Shown: positions 1 through 11,430 of the stretch, one piece after another | Layout of the letters: every line of letters begins with the position of its first letter | Numbering within the stretch: the stretch's first letter is position 1 | NCBI GenBank assembly: GCA_015501055.1 | Contig: JADNYV010000034.1 | Coordinates: forward strand, 62,001-126,000 | Source of the DNA: Mucidula mucida | Taxonomy: Eukaryota > Basidiomycota > Agaricomycetes > Agaricales > Physalacriaceae | Direction: 5' to 3' | DNA: 64,000 nucleotides | Program-made: the position numbers and the translations under genes | The notes under the pieces: model-generated | Databases searched by the model: none | What the model was told of the DNA's origin: nothing | What the model saw: the letters and a program-made list of their open reading frames with translations, nothing else

Positions 1-1213
1 TCCACGAGATGGAAGAGTTGCGAGATAAGGATGCACCTACATCACCATCGCCGTCCTTCTCGTCGAGATATAGACTCCGAACGGAATTTGCGCTGGATAC
101 TCGGTCCTTTTCAAACTCCACGTCTGTGGGAACGCCGAGGCCCAAGCCTTGAGACTTCTTTGGAGGCGAAGACGTAGAATTGTTGTGTGGTCGAGTCCCG
201 CTGACGCCGCCGCGAAGCTTGCGCATAAGGCTAGACGAGCTGCGAGACTCTTTCAGCTTGCCTCTGATACTTTTCTGCTTCAAGTCACGAAGACTCCGCT
301 TAGTTTTGAAAAGTAGCGGAGTCGAAGATAGGTCTTCTGCGAGCCATACGTTGGAGAAGGCACCGGAGCCCAAAGGACGTGATAGAAGCAGCGAGACATC
401 ACCATGTTCTTGCGATGATGCTCCATTTGACCAGCTCGAATCAGAAGGAGGGAAAAGCGTGGAGGAAGAGGAAGATGAGGAAAAGGTGCCAGACGACGGG
501 GAGGTAGCCACGGGTGATGAAGGGGTGGGGGTGTGTCCAGGGAGGAAGGAGCGGATGATCATCCCAGGCGCGAGCTCGTACTCGTCGTCTTCATTTCCGT
601 GGCCGTGATCAGAGCTGTGACACGATGACGGCAAGACCTCTGCATCCTCTCTGGTGCCAGGCAGAGGTTCCGTCGGATAGCTCGACGGCTGATAAACAGG
701 TGATGCCAACGGCTCAAATTTGAAAAGCGGAGAAGACGGCGGAGGCGGTCCGTTTACGAGATTAAGCATCAACGCGGGCGGGCGCGGCGTAGGCTCACTC
801 GACAAGTCGGATGGATACTCGTTGTACTCCACCGTCGACGGTGTGGGCGTCGAAGTAAAGTTGCTGGGAATGGGGCTGCCATCAAGGCGCAGCAGATCCA
901 AGTTGAGAAAGTTGCGCTTGGCGGATATCTTGGGCGTAACCGGGGACGCTGGAGACGGCGACGAGAAGAAGTCGGCTGTTAATGATCGCGTGGGCTTTTT
1001 GGAAATGGAATCGCCCTTGGATGAGATACTGGGGCCGATAGGGCTGGCGGGGCGCGACGTGAATGGTGAACCGAAAAAGGCGTTGGTCTTTGAGGAAGAG
1101 CTGGGAATAGGGCTCGCTGGCGCCGGCGACATCGAGGGCGAGGGCAATAGCGGGTCGAGATCGGCAAATGCGTGCCCTCGCGGCATCGGCGAGGCAAGCT
1201 TGCGTAAAATCAT
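1..1213 (-). CDS. Protein kinase, N-terminal part (runs off the left edge)
   Basis: A single open frame starts at an ATG at 1213 and runs leftward past position 1 with no stop, giving at least 404 codons. An in-frame TGA just upstream (about 1286) supports this start or one close by. The first ~275 residues are low-complexity and Ser/Pro-rich, with many SP and TP dipeptides, as in regulatory tails of fungal kinases. At 333-370 (about residue 281) the frame reads LGSGAFSNVWLAED, a glycine-rich ATP loop (GxGxFxxV). A basic Ser-rich insertion follows the loop, so the catalytic lysine and the rest of the kinase domain lie outside the window. The subfamily cannot be named from this part. The kinase assignment is well supported by the loop; substrate and pathway are unknown. 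Confidence 0.75.
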   Translation of the reverse strand, partial: MILRKLASPMPRGHAFADLDPLLPSPSMSPAPASPIPSSSSKTNAFFGSPFTSRPASPIGPSISSKGDSISKKPTRSLTADFFSSPSPASPVTPKISAKRNFLNLDLLRLDGSPIPSNFTSTPTPSTVEYNEYPSDLSSEPTPRPPALMLNLVNGPPPPSSPLFKFEPLASPVYQPSSYPTEPLPGTREDAEVLPSSCHSSDHGHGNEDDEYELAPGMIIRSFLPGHTPTPSSPVATSPSSGTFSSSSSSSTLFPPSDSSWSNGASSQEHGDVSLLLSRPLGSGAFSNVWLAEDLSSTPLLFKTKRSLRDLKQKSIRGKLKESRSSSSLMRKLRGGVSGTRPHNNSTSSPPKKSQGLGLGVPTDVEFEKDRVSSANSVRSLYLDEKDGDGDVGASLSRNSSISW

Positions 1214-2767
1214 CGTCGTCGTCGTCGTCAAAGCCGATGAACTCGCCTCGCCGTCGATGATGACGGACGAGGAATAAGGTATCTCTCAACACGTGATCGG
1301 CGTCTTTTTTTAGGCCGAGGAAGCGTGAATTGCACGAGACGAAGGAATGGTAACAACTGCCCGTCCTTGAACAAAGCCTCTAGGAAGTGCTGGAATATGC
1401 GAGTGAATGTATGCCTACTGCCTCAGGCTTTTCTTCAGTCAAAGCTCCCGTTCTCAGGGCCGCTGTAACTTCCGGAGCCTTCCGTCCGCTGCATGCCAGA
1501 CGCCACACAGATATCTAGACCACTGAGTCAATGCAGCCCTCTTATCGTAGGCAGCACTAACACCTCCCAATCCAAGCTATGTATACTGTCCCAGAGTACA
1601 GTAAGCACATTGTCTTATCAGTTATCTACCTCCAGTTACCGAGGAACGTTCACCTGTCACCCAGATTGATCGAGGACGAACATGGCCCTGGATTTCTTCA
1701 ACCTTATCTTATATACGGCGCCACACTACTATTCCTGAACCAGACGCTCATGCTTTCGAGCATCCATGGTGTTCGTGAGCCCATCCTGAATCAGACTAGG
1801 TAACCTAACATGAAGAAATTCACGGCGCCTAGCCCACTGTTATCGTAAACTATTATGCGTATATAAATCAAGCTACCGCCTTTCAACCGTGTCCGTGGAG
1901 GAATAGCTCCCATCGGAAAGTCTCTAGCGCGTCGCACAGCAAGGAGGTCTGTTCAGACCGTGCCCTTCCATATATCAAAGCGGCGTAGCCGCTTTCGCTG
2001 GCGCGTGGGCATCCCAACGGTGTATTGTGAATATGTACAACTTCTACGAGTAAAGTTGGTTTATATGGATCGTCAGCACAATTTCATAAACTGGACCAAC
2101 TGCTCCGACTGTCATCAACAAATACATTCCAAGCACTGATATCAACGAACCTTGATACTCGTCTTAATCCACAAAATTCGTCGCCGTCGAAACGCATGAT
2201 ATTCTCAACAACACCGCAATCAATCACCCCGTGGGGTAACCCTCTCACCGAGTAGCAACGCAAGTGACGTTCAACGCCATCGAGACACCCCATGAGCACT
2301 AAGCTATCCGTCAATCAACGCTAACAACGTCAACAGTCACGTATGCAAGGCTGCCACTTTGCGCCACACGCACTTCTTAACCGTCATTTCCTCGTCATAA
2401 CTGACAGCGACACTAATCACATCAATCATTATTATCATTCTGAAATGCAGTGAATATCGTAAGGCACAATGTAATAATAAGGATAGTCTCTATGTGCATG
2501 CGTTTTCGGAATCTACCGGCTGTGTGGAGTATATGCAGGAGGATGAGTGTGTGTGGGTAATAGTACATCGTCGAGGTGGGATGGGAGGGGGAGGTGGTGT
2601 TACAAAACCATAGGTCATAGTACAAGATAGTCCGCATTCAAAGAAAACCGTGATTTAGAGAAGAATAAAAAACGAAGAGGTGTAGAGACGCGTGAACGAG
2701 AAACCAGAACCATAAAAATAGATCAAAGGTAATAGGTATGCGTGAATGTCGGGCGATGCCGCTTCTC
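1214..2767. other. Intergenic region, no gene recognised
   Basis: About 1.55 kb between the kinase start and the stop codon of the PP1 regulatory subunit. Short open frames are present on both strands, but none has family motifs or a convincing splice pattern. The right part should contain the 3' UTR of the leftward gene, and the left part the kinase promoter and 5' UTR. Confidence 0.5.
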
Positions 2768-5118
2768 CTATGAGAGGCTGGCGGTCCGTTTGAAGTTGGC
2801 TGGCGTAGGCGTCAGGGCACCTGTGTCTAGCAAGGGACGTGTTTGTGTGGGCGTCGAGGTCTGCGAGAGACGTTGAACGACAAATGCAGGCAATCGGGGA
2901 GACGTGGAAAGAACGTCGTCCAAAGATGACGATCGCGACAGTTCGGGCGAAACTTCCAAGCTGCTATCGCCACCGGTATAAAAACAGTATCTGGGAAACC
3001 GATAAGGTGAAGCTAAATGAGTCGAGGATAGTTGACATACCGGTTAAGGAATTGATGATAATTCGTGTTTGGTTTATCACCGCGCGCCTTCCCAATCTGG
3101 TCAATGTTGAACTCAACATCCGTAGGCGAATGCGCCGGCGTGCTATCTTGGTCCGAACTCGAGCCGGGACTGATTATCGACGGCGTACTCTCGTCACTTC
3201 CCGCTCCTTCCGCATCCCTTCCGAACGACAGTGCAAGCAGCGGCATGTCGACAGGTGGAAACGAGTATGCCCTCGGTAATGGCGTAGAATCATCCGCCGA
3301 CCTCATCCGCGGCGTACCCGGCGGTGTGCGCTTCACCGTTGCTCCAGCTTGGAAGCTCAGATCAAAATATCCCCGCTGGTGATGACGCGCTATTGCGAAT
3401 GGTCGGTCCTCGGGATCAGCTGGAACGTACGGCGCTGGCCGAAAGGAGTCGTCGTCTAGATCCCGAGGAGAGCCCATGACCTTGTTAGTCTTGATGGTCA
3501 TAGGTGGCGAGGGAACCTTGGCGGGCCATGGAATGGAGCTAGGAGGCGATTGTATCGGGGGAACGGCAGAAGGATAAGTGTGGGTGCGTGCACGAGAAAT
3601 TGACGTGGGCGGCGACTTCCAAGTGGACTTTAACGATGTACCGAAATCGTATCGAGATGATAGATCGTTCAGCTCTGGAGTAGCCATGGAAGTAACAGAG
3701 GCGCTAGAGCGGGTGGCGCGCAACGAGGGAAGTGTGATGAGTTCTTCTTCGTCCCTCTTCTGCACCACCTTCTCCAACTGAGCCTTCAAATCCGAAATGT
3801 CGCTTCCTGAATCACTCCCCGACAACCGCGCACCAGAAGACTTGGCCCTTCCCACAGTCGGCTTCACTCGAGCGAACTTGGCGACGTAGTTCCTACCGTT
3901 GTTGTTGTCCCAGATCTCCCGCCCATTCACCGAGTATCTAAGAGCCAACACCAACGTCTTCTCCTCGATACGCGCCAACAAGTCAGTGAGCTTGACTGTA
4001 AACGAGAAGATGTCAAATTCGCGATCGACTGATTCCGCGAACTTGGCTGTGACTTCGCTCGTCGTCTGCCATGCATCAAAGGTAAAACGCACGGCAAGCC
4101 ATTTTTGGAAGGCCAGATTGCGAACTCGAACGCGACCAAGGATGTGTGTTCCGTCGCCTGATAGTAACAGACTCTCCATCGCGAGATCGGCGATACGGTT
4201 GACTGTGGCGGGCATATTGATGACATTCATCACCAACGGTTGTTTAGTCGCCTTATCACCGTAGATGAAGGCGGGGAAATCGCTGTCGGTGCCGCTAGTG
4301 TCATCCGTGGGACTACCGTCGCGAGACACGGCCAACGGTTTCTGTTCTGCAAGGAAGAGTTTGACGTGTTCGAGCTGGGCATCAAAGTGGACCGCCTTGG
4401 ACAGGGTAGGGGTATTGGGTTCACTTTTGCTGGACATCATACCGGTGAGGACGGAAAGACCTGGACGGGGGGTGGACTTTGAACCCTTGAGCGAGGATTT
4501 GACAAGCTGGCCAGATTTTTTCCTGATCATGGGCGGGGTCTGATTGAGCGGGGCAGACTTTGAGGAAGATGGATCAGGGATATGAGACTCCGAGACGTGC
4601 CGTAGCTTTGGACCATCAAGATCCAAGCGCGACGGTGTTCCAGATGGGTGCGAAGGTCTCGGTGTGTCAGGCTCGTCGGTTGCCTCTGCAGGTGGGGGTG
4701 GGAGACGGGTCCTCGATTCCTTCTTCGCCCTGGAGAGCGCGAGGGTAGGCGATTCAATGGGGCCTATAGGCGTGAACCTAGGAACGCCGAGAACCCTTTT
4801 GGGACGAAGAAGGAAAATTTTTGAGGAGCCTGAGCTGGAGCTGGAGCTGCTGGACGACTCTGAGCTGCTAGAGGAGGCTTCTGGTTCGAGTGGGTCTGCC
4901 TTCTCTTTGAGGTCGGGCGGGGTAGCTCTCTGCACCGTTATCGAAACCGGGCTCGCGGCCTGAGTAGGCGAGGGCGTAGTAAAGCCTGGCAGCGGCATGC
5001 GCGACGCAGATGCTGAGCGTCGGGGGATCAAAGGGAGAGGACTGCCGGCGAGATTGGAATTGCGCGAGAAGGGATGGTCCATCGCTGCCTGGGACTGTGT
5101 AGTAATCGTCGCGATCAT
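2768..5118 (-). CDS. Glycogen-targeting protein phosphatase 1 regulatory subunit (CBM21 domain)
   Basis: Two exons, 3041-5118 and 2768-2990, flank a 50-nt intron (GTATGT...CAG, 2991-3040). They give 766 aa with an exact frame. Residues 1-240 are Ser/Pro-rich and contain a poly-Ser run. KAVHF at about 241-245 fits the RVxF docking motif for the PP1 catalytic subunit. Residues ~300-418 resemble a CBM21 domain, including the diagnostic WDNNNGRNY at about 403-411. The C-terminus is again Ser/Thr-rich. Family members such as yeast Gac1 and animal PPP1R3 bring PP1 to glycogen to activate glycogen synthase; that role is inferred. The ATG at 5118 could be replaced by an internal Met at residue 13. 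The 5' ~250 nt are repeated as truncated stubs at 17899-18134 and 31340-31575, so this is the only complete copy. Confidence 0.88.
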
Positions 5119-8100
5119 TTACGAGCTAGCGTTAATGAGTGGAATGAAGAAAAGCGGTAAGAGGAGACTCACTCGTCTGGGAAACAGGGTGCGGCAAGAC
5201 AGGAGTACGATAAGGAGTGGTATCCGCGGATGATATAGAGGAAGCAAGAGGAGCTGGTAATGAAACCCTATCTTAAATACAGTTCAACTCGAAGATGGTA
5301 GCTTGGATACCCACAAGATGCCCGGGCGATGAGTTGGCGGTGTTTAGAGGCGACGATGGACCCAACAATATGGCAGGAAATTAAACGAAATATACTGAAA
5401 GAAACACCAGTCAGCGCCAGGACGACAAACAGGGAAGACGCGTACCGCAGTAAGAGCAAAAGTAAAAAATACCCGGATAAGAGAAAGAAAGGAATGGCCC
5501 GTCACGTCTGTTAATCACAGAGTCCGCCAGACGATATCGCCAGACATAGGTGGGTTCAGGTAAAGACTGGCCATTTCTAACCCAAGCCAGGCACGCGCAC
5601 GTGCGGTCCATGACGCATTTTCCTCATCATTCGTCTACCCGATCACCTTCCTGCCAGTCCGCCCAACCGCCATCATTCCCCCGTGTGTCGCCGTAGTTTA
5701 CACAAGAATGTATCACAGCAGGTCCACCTCTAGCAACTGTTCATCTTGATACCCTCCTTGATGGCCCTCAGCGGCAACGAGTGAGACAGGCGGACCCGCT
5801 ATTCGAGCATTCCGATCTACCATCAGGGAGACTTTTAGCTCGCGACCGAATCAATTCTGCACGGTCTCGCTTCGTCTCATGTGACGCATACTCCTACATC
5901 AGGTAGTCCTCGAGCCTTCTACCCAACCTTTTGGCCACTGCGCAAGTCTCGTGACGTGTGCACAGTGACGCGCCCTTCGACAGGTACTAGTAACTACGCG
6001 TCATTCGCTTCCTACTCCTATCCTCTACTTCTTTCTTCTAGAAGACGCTTGAAACGCTCACATTCTGACTCTGACTTGTCACCTTACTTTTCGTGTCGAA
6101 CCCTTAAACGCTGATCCTTTCCGCGCACACAGTCTTTCCTTCGAAAATTCGCTGGCGCGCGTAGTCAGGCCAACTTTCCGCTGCTCCTCTTCTCTTGTCC
6201 TTGTCTTACTTCGATGGTCGCACTCAGGAGCCTACACAGCGCATGGGCACAGCCTAATTCGATCGCTCGTTGGAGTACCGCAGAGTGCTCAGCTTTGGCG
6301 GGGCCCGTTCATGTAACAGATCTCTTGCCCGCCCCACCAACGTGGGACGCGCCCTGTATCACCCTCGCACAAAAATAAATTGCATACTTTGTAATGTGTG
6401 GCCATACTCTAAGCGTACGGTCGTTTCGGGGCCCACTGACCCACTGCACTATGTACTGTCCGTTCTACGCTCCAAGTCAACACTGCACTCACCGACGGAT
6501 TCGGATCGAATACGATTTTGACCGACTTTCAAGCGCCGTTTCGGTTTTTTTTGGTTGCTACGCATGCCAGCTGTTTCTAATGGCTGACGATCTACATCCG
6601 CATCGAGGAAGAACCTACAAGAACGCTGTAGATTCGTGCGTCGTTTCTCTCGCGTCTCCTATTTGTCTTGTTCTCATGTGCTTGCCAGATCGTCTATTAC
6701 ACGACCATGTGCTTCAACAACAGTGTTTTCTGTCGCTTAGAAAACAGTATGAGAATCTGAAGAATTTCTGACGCCCATGCGATGCAGAGGTTTGCAGCGC
6801 CTGTTCTTTCATACCTTGGTGTGGATAGTGTTCTGCTGGCTCTGGCTTGAAGCCAGGCCAGCCGTGTTTAAGCCAAAGTCAGGCCAGGCCGTGACGACGG
6901 CGTGAGAGAGCCTATGGCCTGGCTTCACATCCTGCGGGCCGTAAGCCAGCCTTCAGGCCATGGCTTTGGTGGCGTGCTGAAGTCAGCAAATGTTGAGGTA
7001 TATACAGAACTCACATACCTTTCTATTACTTATGCTGACTCTTCATGCCAATCTTGATCTCTATCCGCATCTGTAGTGCCCAAGACAGTTGGTTCTGTCA
7101 ACCTGGTCAGTCCGATATCTGATGACTTGGACATTCAACACAAATTTTTGATTGTTCTATGCACGGGCAATGGTATTTTCTCAAAGGTAGACATCACCCA
7201 GGTTTATTCCCCTCAAGACAACAAAATCTGGGCGCGCGCTTGCGCCTGCCGCATCCCGCCGCCATCCCGCCCTAAGCCACGGCTCAGGCCAGAGCCAGGC
7301 CAGAGCCGGCCGTGAGTCACGGCTCCGGCGCCAGTCGAAGTGTTATGTTTATTGTACTAGCCGCTCTACGCTCTAAAGCAACACCGATTCGGCCTCTGAC
7401 CGCGCGTTGTGACGTTGTCGTTTGCTGCACATAACTTGTCTGTTTTCGAATTTTCAAAAATGAGGCCGGCTGACGATCTACATCCTCGTCGAGGAAGCAA
7501 AGAATCAGACACAACACTTCGCGTCTCCTATTTGTCGTGTCCTCATGTGCTAGTTCCGGCGTCCTTACCACCAGCGCCAGTTGAAGTATTACGCACACCC
7601 CCACTGAACCCCACCAAAGGATGTTTATGCTCTACGCTCTAAACCGACTCACTGGCCGACTGATTTGCATCGAACGCCGTTTAAGCGCGTTGTGACGCTG
7701 CACATGGCTTGTCTGTTAACAACCGGGTGACGATCTACATCCGCATCGAGGAAGCACCTACGTTGATGGTTTCTCTTTTTCGTCTCCTATCCTCACGTGC
7801 TATCGTTGAAGCTGAACGCGTTCCTCTCATGAATATCGAAATGGAAAGACGTTGCCAAGATTCGAATCCTGGTCAAGTATCTCGAGTTTTATTCCACCAA
7901 CGCCGGTGGAAGGAAGTACTAGTACCCACACAAGTCCCGTGTGGTATTGACAGGGCATGGGACATTTCTCGTACGAGACTTTCCTCGCATTCGACCACCA
8001 AAATACTCCTCGTGACCGTTGTGATGTACAACGAGTCTTCTTTATGTCCATTGGTGTCATACATCCCAAAGTCTCTTGCTTCCCAACCTTGTCAGTACTC

Positions 8101-9862
8101 ACTTCTATTCTATTCGTCGCTGAGTCAACCCCGAACTTCACTGTCTACCCGGTATAACAAACGATCCGCGCCATTGAGTACGTTTACCCGCTTACAAGTC
8201 CTCTCCATCCCGCTGAACTCTTGTCAAAATCCAACAGGTCTCCAAAATCAACGCTCAGTATCATGTCAACTATCAACTCCCCGCTGTCCGCCATCCCCCA
8301 TCCCGCTGCTAGAGCGCTGTAAAAACAAGAATACAAAAATATCTCTTATCGCTCCGACGGTCCGTCCGGAATTTTCATCATTGCGATGTCTTGAGGGTCG
8401 CCCTACAACGAGTACTACGATGTCGGCATTCGCGCACTTGGGGTTCAACCCTCCATGTGATCGTCAAGAACCCAAGATGCAGACAGCTCAATGAATAGCG
8501 GATGTTTTCCGCGCAACGATAACGAAGCACGCACTACGCCACCGCGATAGGAATCGCGGGTCTCGAATACGCCGATTTTTGTCCTGAAACGTTCGTGGTG
8601 CGCGGGTGTCTTGTGGCTTCAGAGCTATAGTGGCCTGGCAAATGCCGTAGATCGCCGCTGTGACTTCAATGTGAAGCGTGTTATTTAGTGCATTGTGTGT
8701 ACGCCACCATCTTATTTGGGCTCTAGCATCCTTGGGCGCGCCTACACAAATATAGGCAGAGCAATGGTAAATCACTGAACGGGGCGCCGTGTACGTTTTA
8801 GATTAAAGTTCAGATCTTGGGGTACACTTTACAATCAGTTCAAACGCCTATCTACTCAGTAGGAAGTCGACGTCTCACAACCGCCCGGGTATGAGGACTT
8901 GGAACTATACGTACTTCTACTCTATTGGTCCACTTTCGAATGAATACACCAGCTAGTTCCTTCGAAACCTGCTGGATTGATGATTGAGAAGCAGACGGCG
9001 TCTCTCAGCTCGCAAGTTTCGCGGGTCCATCATAACATTGGCATTGTCTCGGAATCGGAGATCTCAGGTGTCAGGATGCATCTTCATTCATCTACTAGCA
9101 CTGTCTCGTCCTGCGATTCGGATGAACGTGGTCGCTTCGTCGCAGGAGAGTCTCTGCCGGTCTCTAATCAGAGGATGGGAAACACTCATACCAGCCTCAA
9201 GAAGTAGTAGCTCCCCAAGAGATAGGTAAGTAGCCCTACTTCACGGAAATCCTGCTCACACTCTCCTGTGAATATACCCACGGGATCTGCTATCTGATCA
9301 TATCAACGGGTACTTACGGTAGTACATCATGGCTTCTCGAGTTGAAGTGCACTGCGCCCCGTGCTTCCACTTATAGCGCAAACGCCTCGTTCCTGGAACA
9401 AAAGAAGTACCAGGAAGGAACTGCAACGGGGATTACTGTCTATCGAAGCCAGCGAAACAAGCCATAGAAGATCAGGTGATCGTAGGTCTTCCTGATCGGT
9501 TACAATGAGAATGGCAGTGGGCAAAGATGCAGTCAACAAAGCGATTGCTCAATGCTAGCTATAGATACAGTAATATGCTATTAATGAATATATGATAACG
9601 GATGTAAAACAATACAGTATACACACATGACAAGCACACCCTCGGATATTTTCCGCCTCACGTCGAACTCCCTGTGGCATTTTCGTGATCTGCGATTCAG
9701 GTATGTACGTTCACGAACGGAAATTGCAGAGCGCAAGAGCATCCCGACATCACCGCGGATATACAGATGCCCGAATGCCCGAGCTGCCCAGGCGCACACG
9801 GTGCGCGCCGCTAGTCGGAAAAAATCCAAAACAACATCGCTGTTTGCGATACAGCGGAATTA
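5119..9862. other. Spacer inside X copy A with degenerate internal repeats
   Basis: No confident gene. A motif close to GACGATCTACATCCGCATCG followed by GAGGAAG recurs near 6587, 7470 and 7729, each time within a diverged block that goes on to a CGTCTCCTATTTGTC-like string. Two GC-rich stretches (about 6838-6968 and 7260-7330) are crowded with AAGCCAGGCC and its reverse complement, so they can form hairpins. The longest open frame, plus-strand 7709-8494 (261 codons), matches no family I know and is disrupted differently in the other copies. The rest (8500-9860) shows nothing recognisable. Confidence 0.55.
7709..8494 (+). pseudogene. Open frame of unknown origin inside X copy A
   Basis: This 261-codon plus-strand frame corresponds to 20784-21504 in copy B and 34237-34941 in copy C. 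The three copies share the segment RVLFHQRRWKEVLVPTQVPC. Downstream of it the frames diverge: copy C stays open for 234 codons, copy B is shifted by an insertion near 21095, and copy A reads a different frame. No catalytic motif, signal peptide or membrane segment is evident. It could be a decayed gene or chance open sequence. Confidence 0.25.
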
Positions 9863-11048
9863 CTACCGCCGAATACGTTGTCGCTCTTGCTCCACCTTTT
9901 TAGCATGCTCGCCTAAGATCCATATCAGCACTCTCGTACATCAACGAAACACGGGTCGCTTACCCGCTATGGGGAAGAACGCGCTCATCACTCTCATGGC
10001 GTTACATATCACATCCAGCTCCCCCTCCGCAACCGCAATGACATTGGAATACGCAGCAGGACCTCCCGGCGCTTCCGCCGCCAGGCTTATCGTCTTCATG
10101 TACGCCTTCGCGACGCAGGTCCATGCCGCCTGAGAATGAATCCACGTTAATACATCACAATGACAAGAAAACGTTTCACGCTTACGCTTAGAGTAGGGTC
10201 AAGGAACTCATAGTCCGCATCACTGAGTTGACGAATGAGGGACAATACCGTCCTCATCGCTTTAGTCGTTTCCTCCTCGTTGATGTCCTTGTACAAATGT
10301 ATCACCGTGACGTTGGCAGCGGTATGAATGGCGAACAAGTCGACATCGATGAACGGAGCTTGGATGCGCCATGGCTCGAACCCGACGAACATGGGCAACG
10401 AGCTCGACAACCGTTTTAATGCGATCACTGCAGTCGAATGTTGCCCCCAGTAATCGTCGTCCTTGATTGCATCTATACAAGAAAACGTTGTTAACCGTTT
10501 TGAATTGGTTTCTGGAATCAATGATGAACGTACTACTACTCAATCGCCCCGATCGTTCCAACAACGCCACAGCCTTTGCTCTGAGCGCTGGGATGTATTT
10601 GGACGGTTCCTAAGGAAGAACACACTGGTAAGTCCGGATATCCGGCCCAGAGAGAAACAGACTCACGACATTATCCTGGGGCAATGGCATCGGCCACGGA
10701 GTCTTGATTCGTGCGTGATTACTGTCCCCGTCAGGAAGAGCCAGCGGTAGCCCATTCGCTATAGTCCAGCAACGATCCACAATAAACACCTGCCAGAACG
10801 CTGAGATTCTATTGCGCGTCTCCTCCATAGTCCGGGGCGGCGCAATAGGAATCGGCGTAGCCTGGGGATGCGCTACCTCACCGAACTGCGCTGACATCTG
10901 ATGCAAACCCAGGCCAACGGCAAGTCGCGCTGCAGAGAACGCATGACAGTACCCTTCAAGGAAGCGACAGTTGATGTAGAGGTACACGGCGAGCAGGCAC
11001 GAGGCTTCGATGATATCAACCAGACGATCCGAGGTGTCGAGCGCTGCC
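9863..11048 (-). pseudogene. 5'-truncated copy of the Zn2Cys6 transcription factor gene (copy A)
   Basis: Exons 4 (part), 5, 6, 7 and 8 of the complete gene at 36344-38591 are present here as 10667-11048, 10534-10609, 10186-10472, 9964-10129 and 9863-9912, with the same splice sites and stop codon (9863-9865). The break falls inside exon 4, so the DNA-binding domain and N-terminal half are missing. Exon 4 stays in frame through the site where copies B and C carry frameshifts (around 10877), so the surviving C-terminal part is better preserved here than in the complete gene. The break is followed by a poly-A tract and segment Y. Confidence 0.85.
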
Positions 11049-11054
11049 CGAGAC

Positions 11055-11071
11055 AAAAAAAAAAAAAAAAA
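11055..11071. repeat. Poly-A tract (A17) at the X-Y junction
   Basis: Seventeen A residues start 6 nt after the X breakpoint at 11048. The corresponding tract in copy B is A20 (24126-24145). Read on the minus strand, the junction is GTGAG, a long T run and then GTCTCGGGCAG, which looks like a short intron with a pyrimidine tract. Confidence 0.9.
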
Positions 11072-11430
11072 CTCACCGACATGTAGGCGATGGCGGTCAT
11101 CGTGTATGTAGTCTATGTTAATAAATGTAACTTGTACCATACCGTACAATGCCTCAAATCCGTTACTTTCGACGCGGCGACTAAGACTGATGTGAAAAGC
11201 AAGGATTCATTTGAAAATTTTAGCAGAGCGCGCAGGCGCTACAGACACATTTGGATCTAGCGGACACAGTGAGTACCTTTGAGTGGCGGAACAAGTTCAG
11301 CACTCACAAAAACATGACGCATAGAGGTGATGAGGTACATGACAAAGGCACGAGCTTCTCTCCTTTGCCCAATGTCAATATTCATCCACCGGTTTCTGCT
11401 ATTACTGTAAGCTGAAGATACAAGTCAAAA

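Larger units (their letters stand above)
4871..11048. repeat. Segment X, copy A (6.2-kb segmental duplication)
   Basis: X begins within exon 1 of the PP1-subunit gene (GAGGAGGCTTCTGG at 4871) and ends within exon 4 of the Zn2Cys6 gene (GCGCTGCC at 11041-11048). The same sequence recurs in the same orientation at 17899-24119 and 31340-37530. Copies differ by SNPs and short indels. In this copy the left flank is the intact PP1-subunit gene and the right flank is segment Y. Confidence 0.93.

Noticed and set aside
882..1292. Minus-strand frame with a poly-Asp run
   Set aside because: It is a shifted reading of the kinase N-terminus. The kinase frame is longer and carries the ATP loop.
7850..7880. 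A GATTCGAATCC string resembling a tRNA B-box
   Set aside because: No A-box at the right distance, no cloverleaf pairing, and the site is altered in copy B (GATTTGAATCC).
8010..8060. LLVTVVMYNE resembling the chitin synthase TMYNE motif
   Set aside because: The frame lacks all other chitin synthase motifs and the next residues do not fit; several frames overlap here.
9627..10133. A 168-codon plus-strand frame
   Set aside because: It lies antisense to well-supported exons 7 and 8 of the transcription factor fragment and has no motif.
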